From assembly GCF_023703375.1 (NCBI RefSeq), contig NZ_JAMQGO010000005.1:124001-188000 (forward strand): 64,000 nt of DNA. Reading direction: 5' to 3'. The notes under the pieces are model-generated. The model had not been told where the DNA came from, did no database searches, and saw only the letters and a list, made by a program, of their open reading frames with translations. Position numbers and translations under genes: made by a program. This DNA comes from Lutimaribacter degradans. GTDB taxonomy: Bacteria > Pseudomonadota > Alphaproteobacteria > Rhodobacterales > Rhodobacteraceae. Shown here one piece after another: positions 1 to 8,643 of the stretch (the first letter of the stretch is position 1; each line of letters starts with the position of its first letter).

Positions 1-365
1 CCAACCTCGTGCGGGGTCGTCTGCGCCAATTCATCTGCATCTGGCATGTTGTCTGCCGCGTCGTCTTGCGCCACGGCCCGGGTGACCTCGTCCAGTGGTT
101 GCGACAGGGCGGATACGTGCTTAACCCCTTTTTCGCGCAGCATTTTCTGAACGCCCTTGATAGTCATCCCGTCGTCGTGCAGCAGCTTCTTTATGCCGCC
201 CAGAAGAAGCATGTCATCGGGGCGATAATAGCGGCGCCCACCGGCGCGCTTGACGGGCTTGAGCTGTGTGAACTTGCTTTCCCAGAACCGCAGAACATGG
301 GCGGGCTTGTCCAACCATTCGGCCACTTCGCTTATGGTGCGGAAGGCGTTGGGGGATTTGCTCAT
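1..365 (-). CDS. MerR family transcriptional regulator (3' end outside window)
   Basis: The reading frame starts at the ATG complementary to 363-365 and runs off the left edge after about 121 codons. The N-terminal 70 residues are a MerR-type winged helix-turn-helix: [20 protein letters not shown] is the recognition helix and [10 protein letters not shown] the wing. An acidic, low-complexity stretch ([14 protein letters not shown]) follows. The effector domain is not visible, so no ligand can be assigned. It lies 17 bp downstream of ihfA in the same orientation and is probably the last gene of the plsX-fabH-ihfA operon, an order common in Rhodobacterales. The class is clear from the sequence; the regulatory target is unknown. 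Confidence 0.85.
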   Translation of the reverse strand, partial: MSKSPNAFRTISEVAEWLDKPAHVLRFWESKFTQLKPVKRAGGRRYYRPDDMLLLGGIKKLLHDDGMTIKGVQKMLREKGVKHVSALSQPLDEVTRAVAQDDAADNMPDADELAQTTPHEV

Positions 366-382
366 CGCCCTGGGGCCCCGGC

Positions 383-685
383 TTACCGTTTGTTCCCGGC
401 GGCGACGCGGTCTTTCATCAGGTGCGACGGACGGAAGGTCAGAACGCGGCGCGGATTGATTGGCACCTCTTGCCCGGTCTTGGGGTTGCGGCCAACGCGG
501 GCCGCCTTGTCGCGTACCGAGAACGTGCCGAAGGATGAAATTTTAACTTGCTCACCCCGCACAAGCGCATCGGACATATGGTCCAGCACGGATTCGACGA
601 GTTGGCTGGCATCGTTGCGCGACAGGCCGACCTCGCGGTAGATGGCTTCGCTCAGGTCCATGCGCGTTAATGTCTTGCCGGTCAT
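383..685 (-). CDS. ihfA: Integration host factor subunit alpha
   Basis: A 100-residue DNA-bending protein of the HU/IHF family. IHF-alpha pairs with IHF-beta to bend DNA in the minor groove in replication, recombination and transcription. The DNA-binding beta arm carries GRNPKTGQE (residues 65-73) with the intercalating proline at 68; helices 1 and 2 form the dimer body. The start [20 protein letters not shown] is typical of alpha rather than beta subunits. It lies between fabH (99 bp upstream) and a MerR regulator. Length and motif match the family fully. Confidence 0.95.
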   Translation of the reverse strand: MTGKTLTRMDLSEAIYREVGLSRNDASQLVESVLDHMSDALVRGEQVKISSFGTFSVRDKAARVGRNPKTGQEVPINPRRVLTFRPSHLMKDRVAAGNKR

Positions 686-784
686 TCACTTTCCCCCTGC
701 GGTTTTGCGCGATGATAGGGGCAGGCTAATTTCCGAGTCAATATCAATGGGTTGGCCAGCGACATTTACAGCGCATCCTTGCCG

Positions 785-1756
785 CTACCAGCGCAGGACA
801 ACAGCCCCCCATGCCAGGCCGCCACCGATCGCCTCGGTCACGATCAGATCGCCCGGCTTGATCTGGCCGCGCGCGCAGCCCACAGAGAGCGCCAGCGGGA
901 TCGACGCCGCCGAGGTGTTGCCATGGTCCTGCACGGTGACCACCACGCGCTCCATCGGCACGCCCATCTTTTTCGCCGTGCCCTGGATTATGCGGATATT
1001 GGCCTGGTGCGGCACGATCCAGTCCACGTCGTCGTGGCCCAGGCCGGCCTTTTCCAACGCGCTATCGGCGGTCGCAGCCAATTTCTCGATCGCGTGGCGA
1101 AAGACCTCTTTGCCCTCCATCCGCAGATAGCCGGTGCTTTGGGTCGAGATACCGCCATCTACATACAGAATATCGCGGTGGCGGCCATCAGAATGCAGAT
1201 CGGTCGCCAGGATACCGCGGTCGTCGGTGGTGCCCGCACCCGTTTGCGCCTCAAGCACCAGCGCCCCGGCACCGTCGCCGAAAAGCACGCAGGTTGACCG
1301 ATCGCTCCAGTCCATGATGCGGCTGAAGGTTTCCGAGCCGATGACCATCACGCGCCGTGCCTGGCCCGACGCGATCAGCGCATTGGCGTTGGCCAGCGCA
1401 AAGATGAACCCGGCGCAGACGGCCTGCACGTCAAAGGCAAAGCCGCCGGTCATGCCCAGCTTGTGTTGCACCATCGTCGCAGCCGACGGAAAGGTAAGAT
1501 CGGCGGTCGAGGTGGCCAGGATGATCGTATCCAGGTCGTTGGCGCCGATACCGGCCATGTCCAGCGCGGCCTGCGCCGCCTTCGTGGCCATGTCGGATGT
1601 GGTTTCACCCTCGGCTGCGAAATGCCGCCGTTCGATGCCGGAACGTGCGCGAATCCATTCGTCAGTCGTATCAAGCGAGGCTTCGAAGTCGCTGTTTTCC
1701 ACAACGCGCTCGGGCAGGTAATGCCCGACGCCTCGCACCACCGCCCGTATCGTCAT
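785..1756 (-). CDS. fabH: 3-oxoacyl-ACP synthase III (beta-ketoacyl-ACP synthase III)
   Basis: Starts type II fatty-acid synthesis by condensing acetyl-CoA with malonyl-ACP in the cytosol. At 323 residues it has the normal family length. The thiolase-fold catalytic triad is visible: Cys114 in DVQAVCAGF, His250 in VPHQAN and Asn280 in DHGNTSAAS. The C-terminal GGGLAWGAVVLRW is also typical. The ATG overlaps the 3' end of plsX by 4 bp (1753-1756), indicating translational coupling. Confidence 0.97.
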   Translation of the reverse strand: MTIRAVVRGVGHYLPERVVENSDFEASLDTTDEWIRARSGIERRHFAAEGETTSDMATKAAQAALDMAGIGANDLDTIILATSTADLTFPSAATMVQHKLGMTGGFAFDVQAVCAGFIFALANANALIASGQARRVMVIGSETFSRIMDWSDRSTCVLFGDGAGALVLEAQTGAGTTDDRGILATDLHSDGRHRDILYVDGGISTQSTGYLRMEGKEVFRHAIEKLAATADSALEKAGLGHDDVDWIVPHQANIRIIQGTAKKMGVPMERVVVTVQDHGNTSAASIPLALSVGCARGQIKPGDLIVTEAIGGGLAWGAVVLRW

Positions 1757-2850
1757 GCGCTTTTATCCTTGTCGTTCGTCATCTCGTGCAATTGCGAGGT
1801 GGCCGCGGCCACCCGTGCGGCAAGCCTGTCGGAAAAACCGCTTTGCGCCAGCTGAAAGGCCAGTTTCACGGCCGCCGACACGCCTGTAGCGTCGGCCGAG
1901 CCGTGCGATTTTACAACCGTGCCGTTGAGACCCAGGAAAACGCCGCCATTCACCCGGCGCGGGTCGATACGCTTGGCCAGGCGACGCAGCGATGTCAGCG
2001 CCAAAAGCGCCGCGATACGCGACAGCGGGGTGTATTTGAACGCCTCTTTCAGCAGGTCGCCGATCAAGCTGGCCGTGCCCTCGCCGGTTTTCAGCGCGAT
2101 ATTGCCGGTAAACCCATCGGTGACGATCACGTCGCAGCGGTCGCCCGGAATGTCGCCGCCCTCGGCGAATCCCACGAACTGGTAATTGCCCTTTTCGGCA
2201 TTCGCCGCCATCAGCTCATGCGCGGATTTCAATTCGGGCCGCCCCTTGTGTTCTTCGGTGCCCACGTTCAGAAGGCCGACCCGCGGCGTGGTAATGTCCA
2301 GGCCGTTGCGGGCATAAGAGGCGCCCATCAGGGCGTATTGCAGCAGATCCTGCGCATCGGCGCGGATGTCGGCGCCCACGTCCAGCATGACGTTGAAGCC
2401 GTGCGGGTTGCGCGATGGCCACAGCACCGCGATGGCTGGCCGATTGACGCCGGGCAGCTTTTTCAGCCGCACCATCGACAGCAGCATCAACGCGCCGGTG
2501 TTACCGCAGGATACGCAAACCGTGGCCTCGCCGTTACGCACGGAATCGAGCGCCGACCACATCGAGGTGTTCTGCCCGTGCCGCATGATGTGGCTGGGCT
2601 TGTCCTCCATCCTGACGGTATCGGCGGCGTCGCGAATCTCGCATCGTCCGGCCAGGTGGCGGCGCTTTGCGACAAGGCGTTCCAACTCGTCGCGGGGCCC
2701 GTGCAGGATAAAGGCAATGTCGGGGTTTTTCTTGGCCGAACGCGAAATGCCGGCGACAACGGTCGCAGGCCCCCGGTCGCCACCCATGGCGTCAACGGAT
2801 ATGACGATACGACCGCCGTCTGAAAGGGACCGAGGCTGCGCTTCAGTCAT
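1753..2850 (-). CDS. plsX: Phosphate acyltransferase PlsX
   Basis: Converts acyl-ACP to acyl-phosphate, the acyl donor used by PlsY for glycerol-3-phosphate. The start at 2848-2850 (MTEAQPRSLS) puts the family signature VDAMGGDRGP near residue 19 and gives 365 residues; a longer upstream extension in the same frame looks non-coding and would run into rpmF. Further conserved segments are CGNTGALM and NVGTEEHKG. It sits 22 bp downstream of rpmF and overlaps fabH, the classical rpmF-plsX-fabH order that couples lipid synthesis to growth. Confidence 0.96.
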   Translation of the reverse strand: MTEAQPRSLSDGGRIVISVDAMGGDRGPATVVAGISRSAKKNPDIAFILHGPRDELERLVAKRRHLAGRCEIRDAADTVRMEDKPSHIMRHGQNTSMWSALDSVRNGEATVCVSCGNTGALMLLSMVRLKKLPGVNRPAIAVLWPSRNPHGFNVMLDVGADIRADAQDLLQYALMGASYARNGLDITTPRVGLLNVGTEEHKGRPELKSAHELMAANAEKGNYQFVGFAEGGDIPGDRCDVIVTDGFTGNIALKTGEGTASLIGDLLKEAFKYTPLSRIAALLALTSLRRLAKRIDPRRVNGGVFLGLNGTVVKSHGSADATGVSAAVKLAFQLAQSGFSDRLAARVAAATSQLHEMTNDKDKSA

Positions 2851-2872
2851 GCGGACAGTCGCCTCCGTGCGA

Positions 2873-3079
2873 TCAGGCCGCGTCTTCGTCCAGATCAACC
2901 TCGTCAACCAAGGCGACCACTTCGCGGTCGGCATAGTGGCCGCAGGCCGCGCAGACATGGTGCGGACGCTTGAGTTCACCGCAATTCGAGCACTCATTGG
3001 GGTTTGCCGCAACCAGCGCATCATGGGCGCGGCGGTTGTTGCGGCGCGATTTCGATACTTTGTTCTGTTGGACAGCCAT
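2873..3079 (-). CDS. rpmF: 50S ribosomal protein L32
   Basis: A 68-residue large-subunit ribosomal protein. The start [20 protein letters not shown] is the standard L32 N-terminus. A zinc-ribbon pattern follows, [18 protein letters not shown] with two CxxC pairs, so this is the zinc-binding (C+) form. A short acidic tail ([11 protein letters not shown]) ends the protein. It lies between the DUF177 gene and plsX on the same strand. Small size and full conservation leave no real alternative. Confidence 0.97.
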   Translation of the reverse strand: MAVQQNKVSKSRRNNRRAHDALVAANPNECSNCGELKRPHHVCAACGHYADREVVALVDEVDLDEDAA

Positions 3080-3233
3080 GTCGCAACCTTTATTCCTATG
3101 GCGCGTCGCGCCGTGTTTCACAAGGGTTTGGGGGCACTTACAAGAGTGTAACCCGCATGTCCAACCCTGAATTCGATGAAGCGCGGAAAATACTGTGATT
3201 CCGCGTCGAGGCAAGCGGTTTTTTGCCCCGGGT

Positions 3234-3776
3234 CTATTCGTCCTTCTTAAGTGCATCCCGCAGATCGGCCAAGCCGGCAAAGGGCTTTGTATCTTCATCG
3301 CGGATGGGGGCCTTGCCCGGTTCGGTCACGACCGTCTCGCCCAGTTCGGCGTCTTCGGCACGCGGGTAAAGTGGCAGCGCAAGCGCCAGCGACTCGGCCA
3401 TCACCGTATCGAGGTCGATCACGTCGCCCAGCGGTTCGATCGAGTCGTCCTCGGGCATCTCGACCTCTTCTTCTTCTCCGGATTCGGGCATCCGCGACAG
3501 GAATCGCCGGGTCACGGGTTCTTCCAGGCGGGTGGTCACCGGCGCCAGCGTGACGACGCAGGGCTGTGTCACCGTGGCGCCCAGATGCCCATCGAGGCGC
3601 CAGTCGTGCGCCCCGTCGGGCCGAAGCTCACCCTTGAAAGACAGTTTGCGCAGGCCCGACAGCCCCAGTTCCGCGGCCAGCGCGGCGTTGGCCTCGGGTG
3701 TGGGGCGCAGTTCGAATGGCAGGGGGCGGTTCGGGGGCAGATCGGCGACGCGATGGCGGTTTGGGCGGTGGGTCAT
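3234..3776 (-). CDS. DUF177 (YceD) family protein
   Basis: A 180-residue protein of the DUF177/YceD family, whose members lie just before rpmF in many bacteria and have been linked to ribosomal RNA metabolism. Here it precedes rpmF by 154 bp on the same strand, which fits. Visible family features are the central segment [20 protein letters not shown], a strongly acidic middle ([22 protein letters not shown]) and the C-terminal [14 protein letters not shown]. The ATG at 3774-3776 gives the family length; in-frame sequence further upstream antisenses the BamE-like gene and is rejected. Molecular activity cannot be read from the sequence. Confidence 0.88.
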   Translation of the reverse strand: MTHRPNRHRVADLPPNRPLPFELRPTPEANAALAAELGLSGLRKLSFKGELRPDGAHDWRLDGHLGATVTQPCVVTLAPVTTRLEEPVTRRFLSRMPESGEEEEVEMPEDDSIEPLGDVIDLDTVMAESLALALPLYPRAEDAELGETVVTEPGKAPIRDEDTKPFAGLADLRDALKKDE

Positions 3777-3860
3777 CTGGGCGCTTCCATTCTTGAACCC
3801 TTTCGGTTCCTTCTGTAATCGGGATAGAAGGCACTGTGTGCCGTGACAAGGGGGGCGTCG

Positions 3861-4298
3861 ATGGTCCGTAAATTCGCTGCAATATTCTGTGTGCTGATAC
3901 TGGCGGGCTGCTCTTCGGTTTATCGCAACCACGGCTACGTGCCCAACGACGAGGATCTTTCCCAGATCGTTGTCGGCGTCGATACCCGTGACACGGTGGC
4001 CGATGTGGTGGGGTCGCCCTCGGCGGGCGGGGTGCTCGACAGCTCCGGTTACTACTACATTTCCAGCCGCGTGCGCCATTTTGCCTATCGCCGCCCCGAG
4101 GTCGTCAACCGCGAGGTTCTGGCAATCTCGTTTGACGAGGCGGGCGTGGTGAGCAACATCGAGCGGTTCGGGCTTGAGGATGGCCAGGTCGTGCCGATCA
4201 CGCGCCGCGTCACCGAAACCGGCGACACAAGCAATGCCTTCCTGCAGCAGCTTTTGCGCAGCCTGGGCAATTTCGCGGCAGACGATCTGTTGGAGTAA
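3861..4298 (+). CDS. Outer-membrane assembly lipoprotein, BamE/SmpA-like
   Basis: A 145-residue lipoprotein. The signal peptide MVRKFAAIFCVLILAGC has a clear lipobox LAGC, with acylated Cys17. The rest fits the SmpA/OmlA (BamE) fold: a conserved run IVVGVDTRDTVADVVGSPS with the helix-turn that precedes the beta sheet, then a Tyr-rich strand YYYISSRVRHFAYRRPEVVNRE. BamE is an accessory lipoprotein of the BAM complex that inserts outer-membrane proteins. An ATG 18 bp upstream is possible, but the chosen start puts the positive charges right at the N-terminus. It is divergent from the DUF177 gene. Confidence 0.88.
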   Translation: MVRKFAAIFCVLILAGCSSVYRNHGYVPNDEDLSQIVVGVDTRDTVADVVGSPSAGGVLDSSGYYYISSRVRHFAYRRPEVVNREVLAISFDEAGVVSNIERFGLEDGQVVPITRRVTETGDTSNAFLQQLLRSLGNFAADDLLE

Positions 4299-4385
4299 GG
4301 CCGTCCGCGCGCTGCGTCGCGCGGTTGTCATATCTTGTATGCTATGGCGCGTGAGACTACGGTTTGCGCATCACAGGCGTGGGGT

Positions 4386-5126
4386 ATGTCCGCCATGACG
4401 TATTTGACAAAGGGCCGCTACGTGGCCCGGCTGGCCGAAACGGATGAGGATGTCGCCGCAACGCAGGTTTTGCGCCATCTTTCGTTCCACGGCACGGATG
4501 GCAAGGACGCCGATCGCTTTGACGAAATCTGCACGCATATCCTGGTCGAAGAGGTGGATTCGGGCCGGCTTTTGTGCTGTTTTCGCTTTCTGCCCCTTGC
4601 GGGCGGCGCCGAGATCGACCGCAGCTATTCAGCGCAATATTATGAGTTGTCGCGCCTGCACGACTTTGCCGGCCCGATGGTCGAACTGGGCCGGTTCTGC
4701 ATCCACCCTGATGTGAAAGACCCCGACATCTTGCGCATGGCCTGGGGCGCGATGACGGCTTATGTGGACGATCACGGGGTCGAGCTGCTTTTCGGCTGTT
4801 CCTCGTTCAAGGGCACCCGGGCCGAGCAATACCTGGATGCCTTTACTGTCCTGCGCGACCGGCACCTGGCGCCCAAGCGCTGGTTGCCGCGGGTCAAGGC
4901 GCCGCGGGTATTCCGCTTTGCGCAGCTTTTGCGGCGCAAGCCCGACGCGAAACTGGCAATGTTGCGGATGCCGCCGTTGCTGCGCACCTACCTGCTGATG
5001 GGGGGGTGGGTCAGCGATCACGCGGTGGTCGACGACCAGATGAACACGCTGCATGTGTTCACGGGGCTGGAAATCAACGCCATTCCGCCCGCGCGGAAGA
5101 AACTGCTGCGCGCGGTCGCCGGCTGA
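4386..5126 (+). CDS. GNAT-type acyltransferase, OlsB-like (ornithine N-acyltransferase)
   Basis: A 246-residue protein with the GNAT fold of the ornithine-lipid OlsB / acyl-homoserine-lactone-synthase-like family. Landmarks are FRFLPLAGGAEIDRSYSAQY, the conserved strand PMVELGRFCIHPD and the acetyl-CoA-site-like segment LLFGCSSFKGT. OlsB transfers a 3-hydroxyacyl group from ACP to the alpha-amino group of ornithine, giving lyso-ornithine lipid; OlsA normally completes the lipid but is not in this window. The start could be the ATG at 4386 or the one at 4395. Family assignment is good; substrate is inferred from homologues. Confidence 0.78.
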   Translation: MSAMTYLTKGRYVARLAETDEDVAATQVLRHLSFHGTDGKDADRFDEICTHILVEEVDSGRLLCCFRFLPLAGGAEIDRSYSAQYYELSRLHDFAGPMVELGRFCIHPDVKDPDILRMAWGAMTAYVDDHGVELLFGCSSFKGTRAEQYLDAFTVLRDRHLAPKRWLPRVKAPRVFRFAQLLRRKPDAKLAMLRMPPLLRTYLLMGGWVSDHAVVDDQMNTLHVFTGLEINAIPPARKKLLRAVAG

Positions 5127-5166
5127 ACCGCTTGACGGGGGCGAGCGGCGGTTATAGCTGCCCCCC

Positions 5167-6993
5167 ATGGCGCGCGCACCTCTTTTACAACTCAACGACA
5201 TCTCGCTCACCTTTGGCGGCGATCCGGTGTTTTCCGGCCTTTCGCTTGTCGTGCAGCCGGGCGACCGGGTGGCGCTGGTCGGGCGCAACGGGTCGGGAAA
5301 ATCCACCCTGATGAAAGTTATGGCCGGCCTGGTCGAGCCTGACAACGGCGACCGTGTCGTGTCACCGGGCGTTTCCGTGGGTTACATGGAACAAGAGCCC
5401 GACATGGCCGGGTTTGCCACGTTGGGCGATTACGCGGCCAGCGAGTTGGACGCGGGCGAGATGTATCGCGTGGAAATGGCGGGCGAGGGCCTGAAATTCG
5501 ACCCCGCCCGCCCGGTCGAAACCGCCTCGGGCGGCGAACGCCGCCGCGCGGCGCTGGCCAAGCTGATGGCCGAGGCCCCTGAGCTGATGCTGCTCGACGA
5601 GCCGACGAACCACCTCGATATCCACGCGATCCGCTGGCTTGAGACCGAGTTGAAACAGACCCGCGCGGCTTTCGTCCTGATCAGCCATGACCGCGCCTTT
5701 CTGCGCGCGCTCACCCGCCAGACCCTGTGGATCGACCGGGGCGCGGTGCGCCGCCGCGAAGAGGGGTTCGAAGGGTTCGAAGCCTGGCGCGACAAGGTCT
5801 GGGAAGAAGAGGACATTGCCCGCCACAAGCTGGATCGCAAGATCAAGGCCGAGGCCCGCTGGGCCGTCGAAGGTATCAGCGCGCGGCGCAAGCGCAACCA
5901 GGGCCGGGTGCGCGCGTTGCAGGCGCTGCGCGCCGAACGGGCATCCCAGATCTCGCGCCAGGGCACCGCGGCGATGGAGCTGGAGCAGGGCCCGAAATCG
6001 GGTCGAAAGGTGATAGAGGCGCAAGGCATTTCAAAGGCTTATGATGAAAAAGTAATCCTGCGACCTTTTGATATCCGTATCCTGCGCGGTGACCGCGTGG
6101 CCTTTGTCGGGCCAAATGGGGTGGGTAAGACGACGCTGCTGAAGATGCTGATGGGTGAAATCGCGCCCGACAGCGGTACCGTCACGCATGGCACCAACCT
6201 GCAGGCTGCCGTGTTCGACCAGGCGCGTGCCCAGCTCGACCCGGAAATGACCCTGTGGGACAGCCTGACGGGTGACCCGGACATGCGCGTTTCGGGCAAG
6301 GCCGACCAAGTGCTGGTGCGCGGCCAGCCCAAGCACGTGGTCGCCTATCTCAAGGATTTCTTGTTCGACGAAGCGCAAGCACGCGCGCCGGTCAAGTCGC
6401 TTTCGGGCGGGGAAAAGGCGCGGCTATTGCTGGCCAAGCTGATGGCACGGGAATCGAACCTCCTGGTGCTGGACGAACCTACCAATGACCTGGACATCGA
6501 AACGCTGGACCTGTTGCAAGAGCTGCTGGACGATTACGATGGCACGGTGCTGCTGGTCAGCCATGACCGGGATTTCCTGGATCGCGTCGCCAGCACCACC
6601 ATCGCGATGGAAGGCGATGGCCGCGCGACCGTCTATGCCGGCGGGTGGAGCGATTACCAAGCCCAGAAGGCCGACGATACGACGCAGAAAAATGACGAAA
6701 AATCAAAAGACAAGAAGGCGAAGTCAAGGCAGGACAACAAGCCGGATAAGCGCGTGCAGCCAAAGCTGAGCTTTACCGAGAAGCACCGATTGGACGAATT
6801 GCCGAAAGAGATCGAACGCTTGGAAGCGGAGATTGCCAAGCTTGAGGGGTTGCTGGCCGACCCCGATCTGTTCACCCGTGAGCCCGTCAAGTTCCAGAAG
6901 GCGACCGAGGCGTTGACGACCCGGCAAGAGGCGCTGGCGCAGGCCGAGGAGGAATGGCTTGCGTTGGAAGAAAAGGCAGAGAATGCTGGCTGA
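5167..6993 (+). CDS. ABC-F family ATPase, Uup-like
   Basis: A 608-residue soluble protein with two ABC ATPase domains and no membrane segment. Domain 1 has Walker A GRNGSGKSTL, signature ASGGERRR and Walker B LMLLDEPTNHLD. Domain 2 has Walker A GPNGVGKTTL, signature LSGGEKARL and Walker B LLVLDEPTNDLD. A basic linker leads to a C-terminal coiled coil (about residues 530-605, rich in Glu/Leu/Lys), the Uup-type domain that binds branched DNA in E. coli. ABC-F proteins act on the ribosome; Uup is also tied to transposon excision and ribosome assembly. Start ATG at 5167, 40 bp after the OlsB-like gene. Confidence 0.92.
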   Translation: MARAPLLQLNDISLTFGGDPVFSGLSLVVQPGDRVALVGRNGSGKSTLMKVMAGLVEPDNGDRVVSPGVSVGYMEQEPDMAGFATLGDYAASELDAGEMYRVEMAGEGLKFDPARPVETASGGERRRAALAKLMAEAPELMLLDEPTNHLDIHAIRWLETELKQTRAAFVLISHDRAFLRALTRQTLWIDRGAVRRREEGFEGFEAWRDKVWEEEDIARHKLDRKIKAEARWAVEGISARRKRNQGRVRALQALRAERASQISRQGTAAMELEQGPKSGRKVIEAQGISKAYDEKVILRPFDIRILRGDRVAFVGPNGVGKTTLLKMLMGEIAPDSGTVTHGTNLQAAVFDQARAQLDPEMTLWDSLTGDPDMRVSGKADQVLVRGQPKHVVAYLKDFLFDEAQARAPVKSLSGGEKARLLLAKLMARESNLLVLDEPTNDLDIETLDLLQELLDDYDGTVLLVSHDRDFLDRVASTTIAMEGDGRATVYAGGWSDYQAQKADDTTQKNDEKSKDKKAKSRQDNKPDKRVQPKLSFTEKHRLDELPKEIERLEAEIAKLEGLLADPDLFTREPVKFQKATEALTTRQEALAQAEEEWLALEEKAENAG

Positions 6994-7035
6994 ACCGGAT
7001 CGCCGGTACCAAACGGTTTTCGCGTCGGGGCAATA

Positions 7036-7818
7036 ATGGCCGAAGACAGACAGTTGAAAGATCGCGTCAGGCTTCTTTACGAGGGGCGCAGCAAGCGCGC
7101 CACGCGGTTTCGATACGCGCTTTTGTTGTTCGACGCGGTGACGATCGTGTTCTTCCTGGCGACCGCGGCCATGCCCCTCACGCCGGCGCTGCTGGTGGCT
7201 GATGCGGTGATCGGCAGCCTGATCGCGCTGGACCTGATTTTGCGCCTGTGGATTGCCGAGAACAAGGCCAGGTTCCTGCGGCGGATCTACGTGATCGTGG
7301 ATATCATCGTGCTTGCCTCGCTGCTGGCGACACCGTTCCTGGGGCAGGGGTTGGCGGTGCTGCGGGTGATCCGTTCGCTGCGCCTGATCCACTCCTATCA
7401 CCTGATGCATGACCTGCGCCGGGATTCGCTGCTGTTCCGGCGGCACGAGGATACGTTTGTCGCGGCGTTGAACCTGCTGGTCTTTATCTTTGCCATGACG
7501 GCCATCGTGTTCGTCTTGCGCGGCCAGGAAGAGCCGGGCCTGACGACCTATGTCGACGCGCTGTATTTCACGGTGGCGACGCTGACGACAACGGGGTTTG
7601 GCGATATCACCATGACCACGCCCACCGGCCGGCTGTTGTCGGTCGGTATCATGGTGGTGGGCGTGGGGTTGTTCCTGCAATTGGTGCGGGCGATTTTCTC
7701 GCCCGCCAAGGTCAAGCACAAGTGCCCGGAATGCGGGCTGACCAAGCATGATGTGGATGCCATCCACTGCAAGCATTGCGGTCACGATTTGAAGATCGAG
7801 ACCGAGGGGGCGCTTTGA
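7036..7818 (+). CDS. Voltage-gated potassium channel subunit with C-terminal zinc ribbon
   Basis: A 260-residue inner-membrane protein with the six-helix layout of Kv-type channels. S4 is the arginine-repeat helix LAVLRVIRSLRLIHSYHL, and the pore has the K+ selectivity filter TLTTTGFGDIT in front of S6. After S6 the protein ends in an unusual cytosolic module with two CxxC knuckles, CPEC at 230-233 and CKHC at 245-248, that looks like a zinc ribbon. The filter predicts K+ conduction; what the ribbon does (metal or redox sensing, or assembly) is not known to me. It stands 42 bp after the ABC-F gene and is convergent with the SDR gene. Confidence 0.9.
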   Translation: MAEDRQLKDRVRLLYEGRSKRATRFRYALLLFDAVTIVFFLATAAMPLTPALLVADAVIGSLIALDLILRLWIAENKARFLRRIYVIVDIIVLASLLATPFLGQGLAVLRVIRSLRLIHSYHLMHDLRRDSLLFRRHEDTFVAALNLLVFIFAMTAIVFVLRGQEEPGLTTYVDALYFTVATLTTTGFGDITMTTPTGRLLSVGIMVVGVGLFLQLVRAIFSPAKVKHKCPECGLTKHDVDAIHCKHCGHDLKIETEGAL

Positions 7819-7824
7819 CCGGGG

Positions 7825-8580
7825 TCAGCGCATGCGCAACGCGCCGTCGATTCGGATCGTTTCGCCGTTCAGGTACCCCGCTTCGACGATGAACCGCGCC
7901 AATTCCGCGTATTCACGCGGATCGCCAAGCCGCTTGGGGCAGGTCACGTCCAGCGCCAGTTGCTCGCGCACCTCTTCGGGCAGGCCCATCAGCATCGGCG
8001 TCAGGAAAATACCCGGCGCGATGGCCATGACCCGCACGCCTTCACGCGACAGATCGCGGGCCATCGGCAAAGACATGCCGGCGATGCCGGCCTTGGAAGA
8101 GGCATAGGCCACCTGGCCCTTTTGCCCGTCAAAGGCCGCAACCGAGGCGGTGTTGACGATCACGCCGCGCTGGCCATCGTCGGCGGGCTCGTTCTTGGCC
8201 ATCTCCACCGCAGCCAGGCGTGACACGTTGAACGTGCCAACCAGGTTGATGCCGATCACGCGGTTGTAGTGCTCAAGGCTGTGGGCGCCGTCTTTATGCA
8301 GGGTCTTTTCCGCCGTGCCGACCCCGGCGCAGTTGACCACGGCGTTGATCTTGCCCATCGCCTTGACGCCCTGGTTTACCGCGTTCTGAACCGACTCCTC
8401 GCTCGTGACATCGGTTTCGACGAAGGTTGCGCCGATCTCATCGGCCACTTTCTGTCCTCGCTCCGCGTCACGGTCGAGGATCGTGACCTGTGCCCCGCTG
8501 TCACGGAACAGGCGCGCCGTGGCCTCGCCCAGGCCCGAAGCGCCCCCGGTGATGAGTGCAGCCGTGTCTTGCATTTTCAT
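7825..8580 (-). CDS. SDR-family dehydrogenase, 3-hydroxyacyl-CoA dehydrogenase type
   Basis: A 251-residue short-chain dehydrogenase. The NAD-binding motif is [13 protein letters not shown] near residue 13, NCAGVG follows in strand 4, and the active site is Tyr-x3-Lys in YASSKAGI. The closest familiar group is the type II 3-hydroxyacyl-CoA / 3-hydroxy-2-methylbutyryl-CoA dehydrogenases (HSD17B10-like), which oxidise hydroxyacyl-CoA in beta-oxidation or isoleucine breakdown. The start [13 protein letters not shown] at 8580 is preferred over an upstream ATG because it matches the family N-terminus. No beta-oxidation partner is adjacent, so the substrate stays tentative. Confidence 0.87.
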   Translation of the reverse strand: MKMQDTAALITGGASGLGEATARLFRDSGAQVTILDRDAERGQKVADEIGATFVETDVTSEESVQNAVNQGVKAMGKINAVVNCAGVGTAEKTLHKDGAHSLEHYNRVIGINLVGTFNVSRLAAVEMAKNEPADDGQRGVIVNTASVAAFDGQKGQVAYASSKAGIAGMSLPMARDLSREGVRVMAIAPGIFLTPMLMGLPEEVREQLALDVTCPKRLGDPREYAELARFIVEAGYLNGETIRIDGALRMR

Positions 8581-8643
8581 GGGATTGGCCTTTCTGCCGA
8601 TCAATTGAACATGCGTTCAGATAACGCAGGGTCAAAGGCAGTG

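Noticed and set aside
9..641. Long plus-strand frame over merR and ihfA
   Set aside because: It is antisense to two well-supported genes and shows only the composition expected of a shadow in G+C-rich sequence.
2851..3024. N-terminal extension of plsX
   Set aside because: It would run into rpmF and has no similarity to PlsX starts; the ATG at 2850 gives the standard length.
3180..3226. CCGC...GCGG followed by TTTTTT as a plus-strand terminator between rpmF and the DUF177 gene
   Set aside because: The stem is only 4 bp and no plus-strand gene precedes it.
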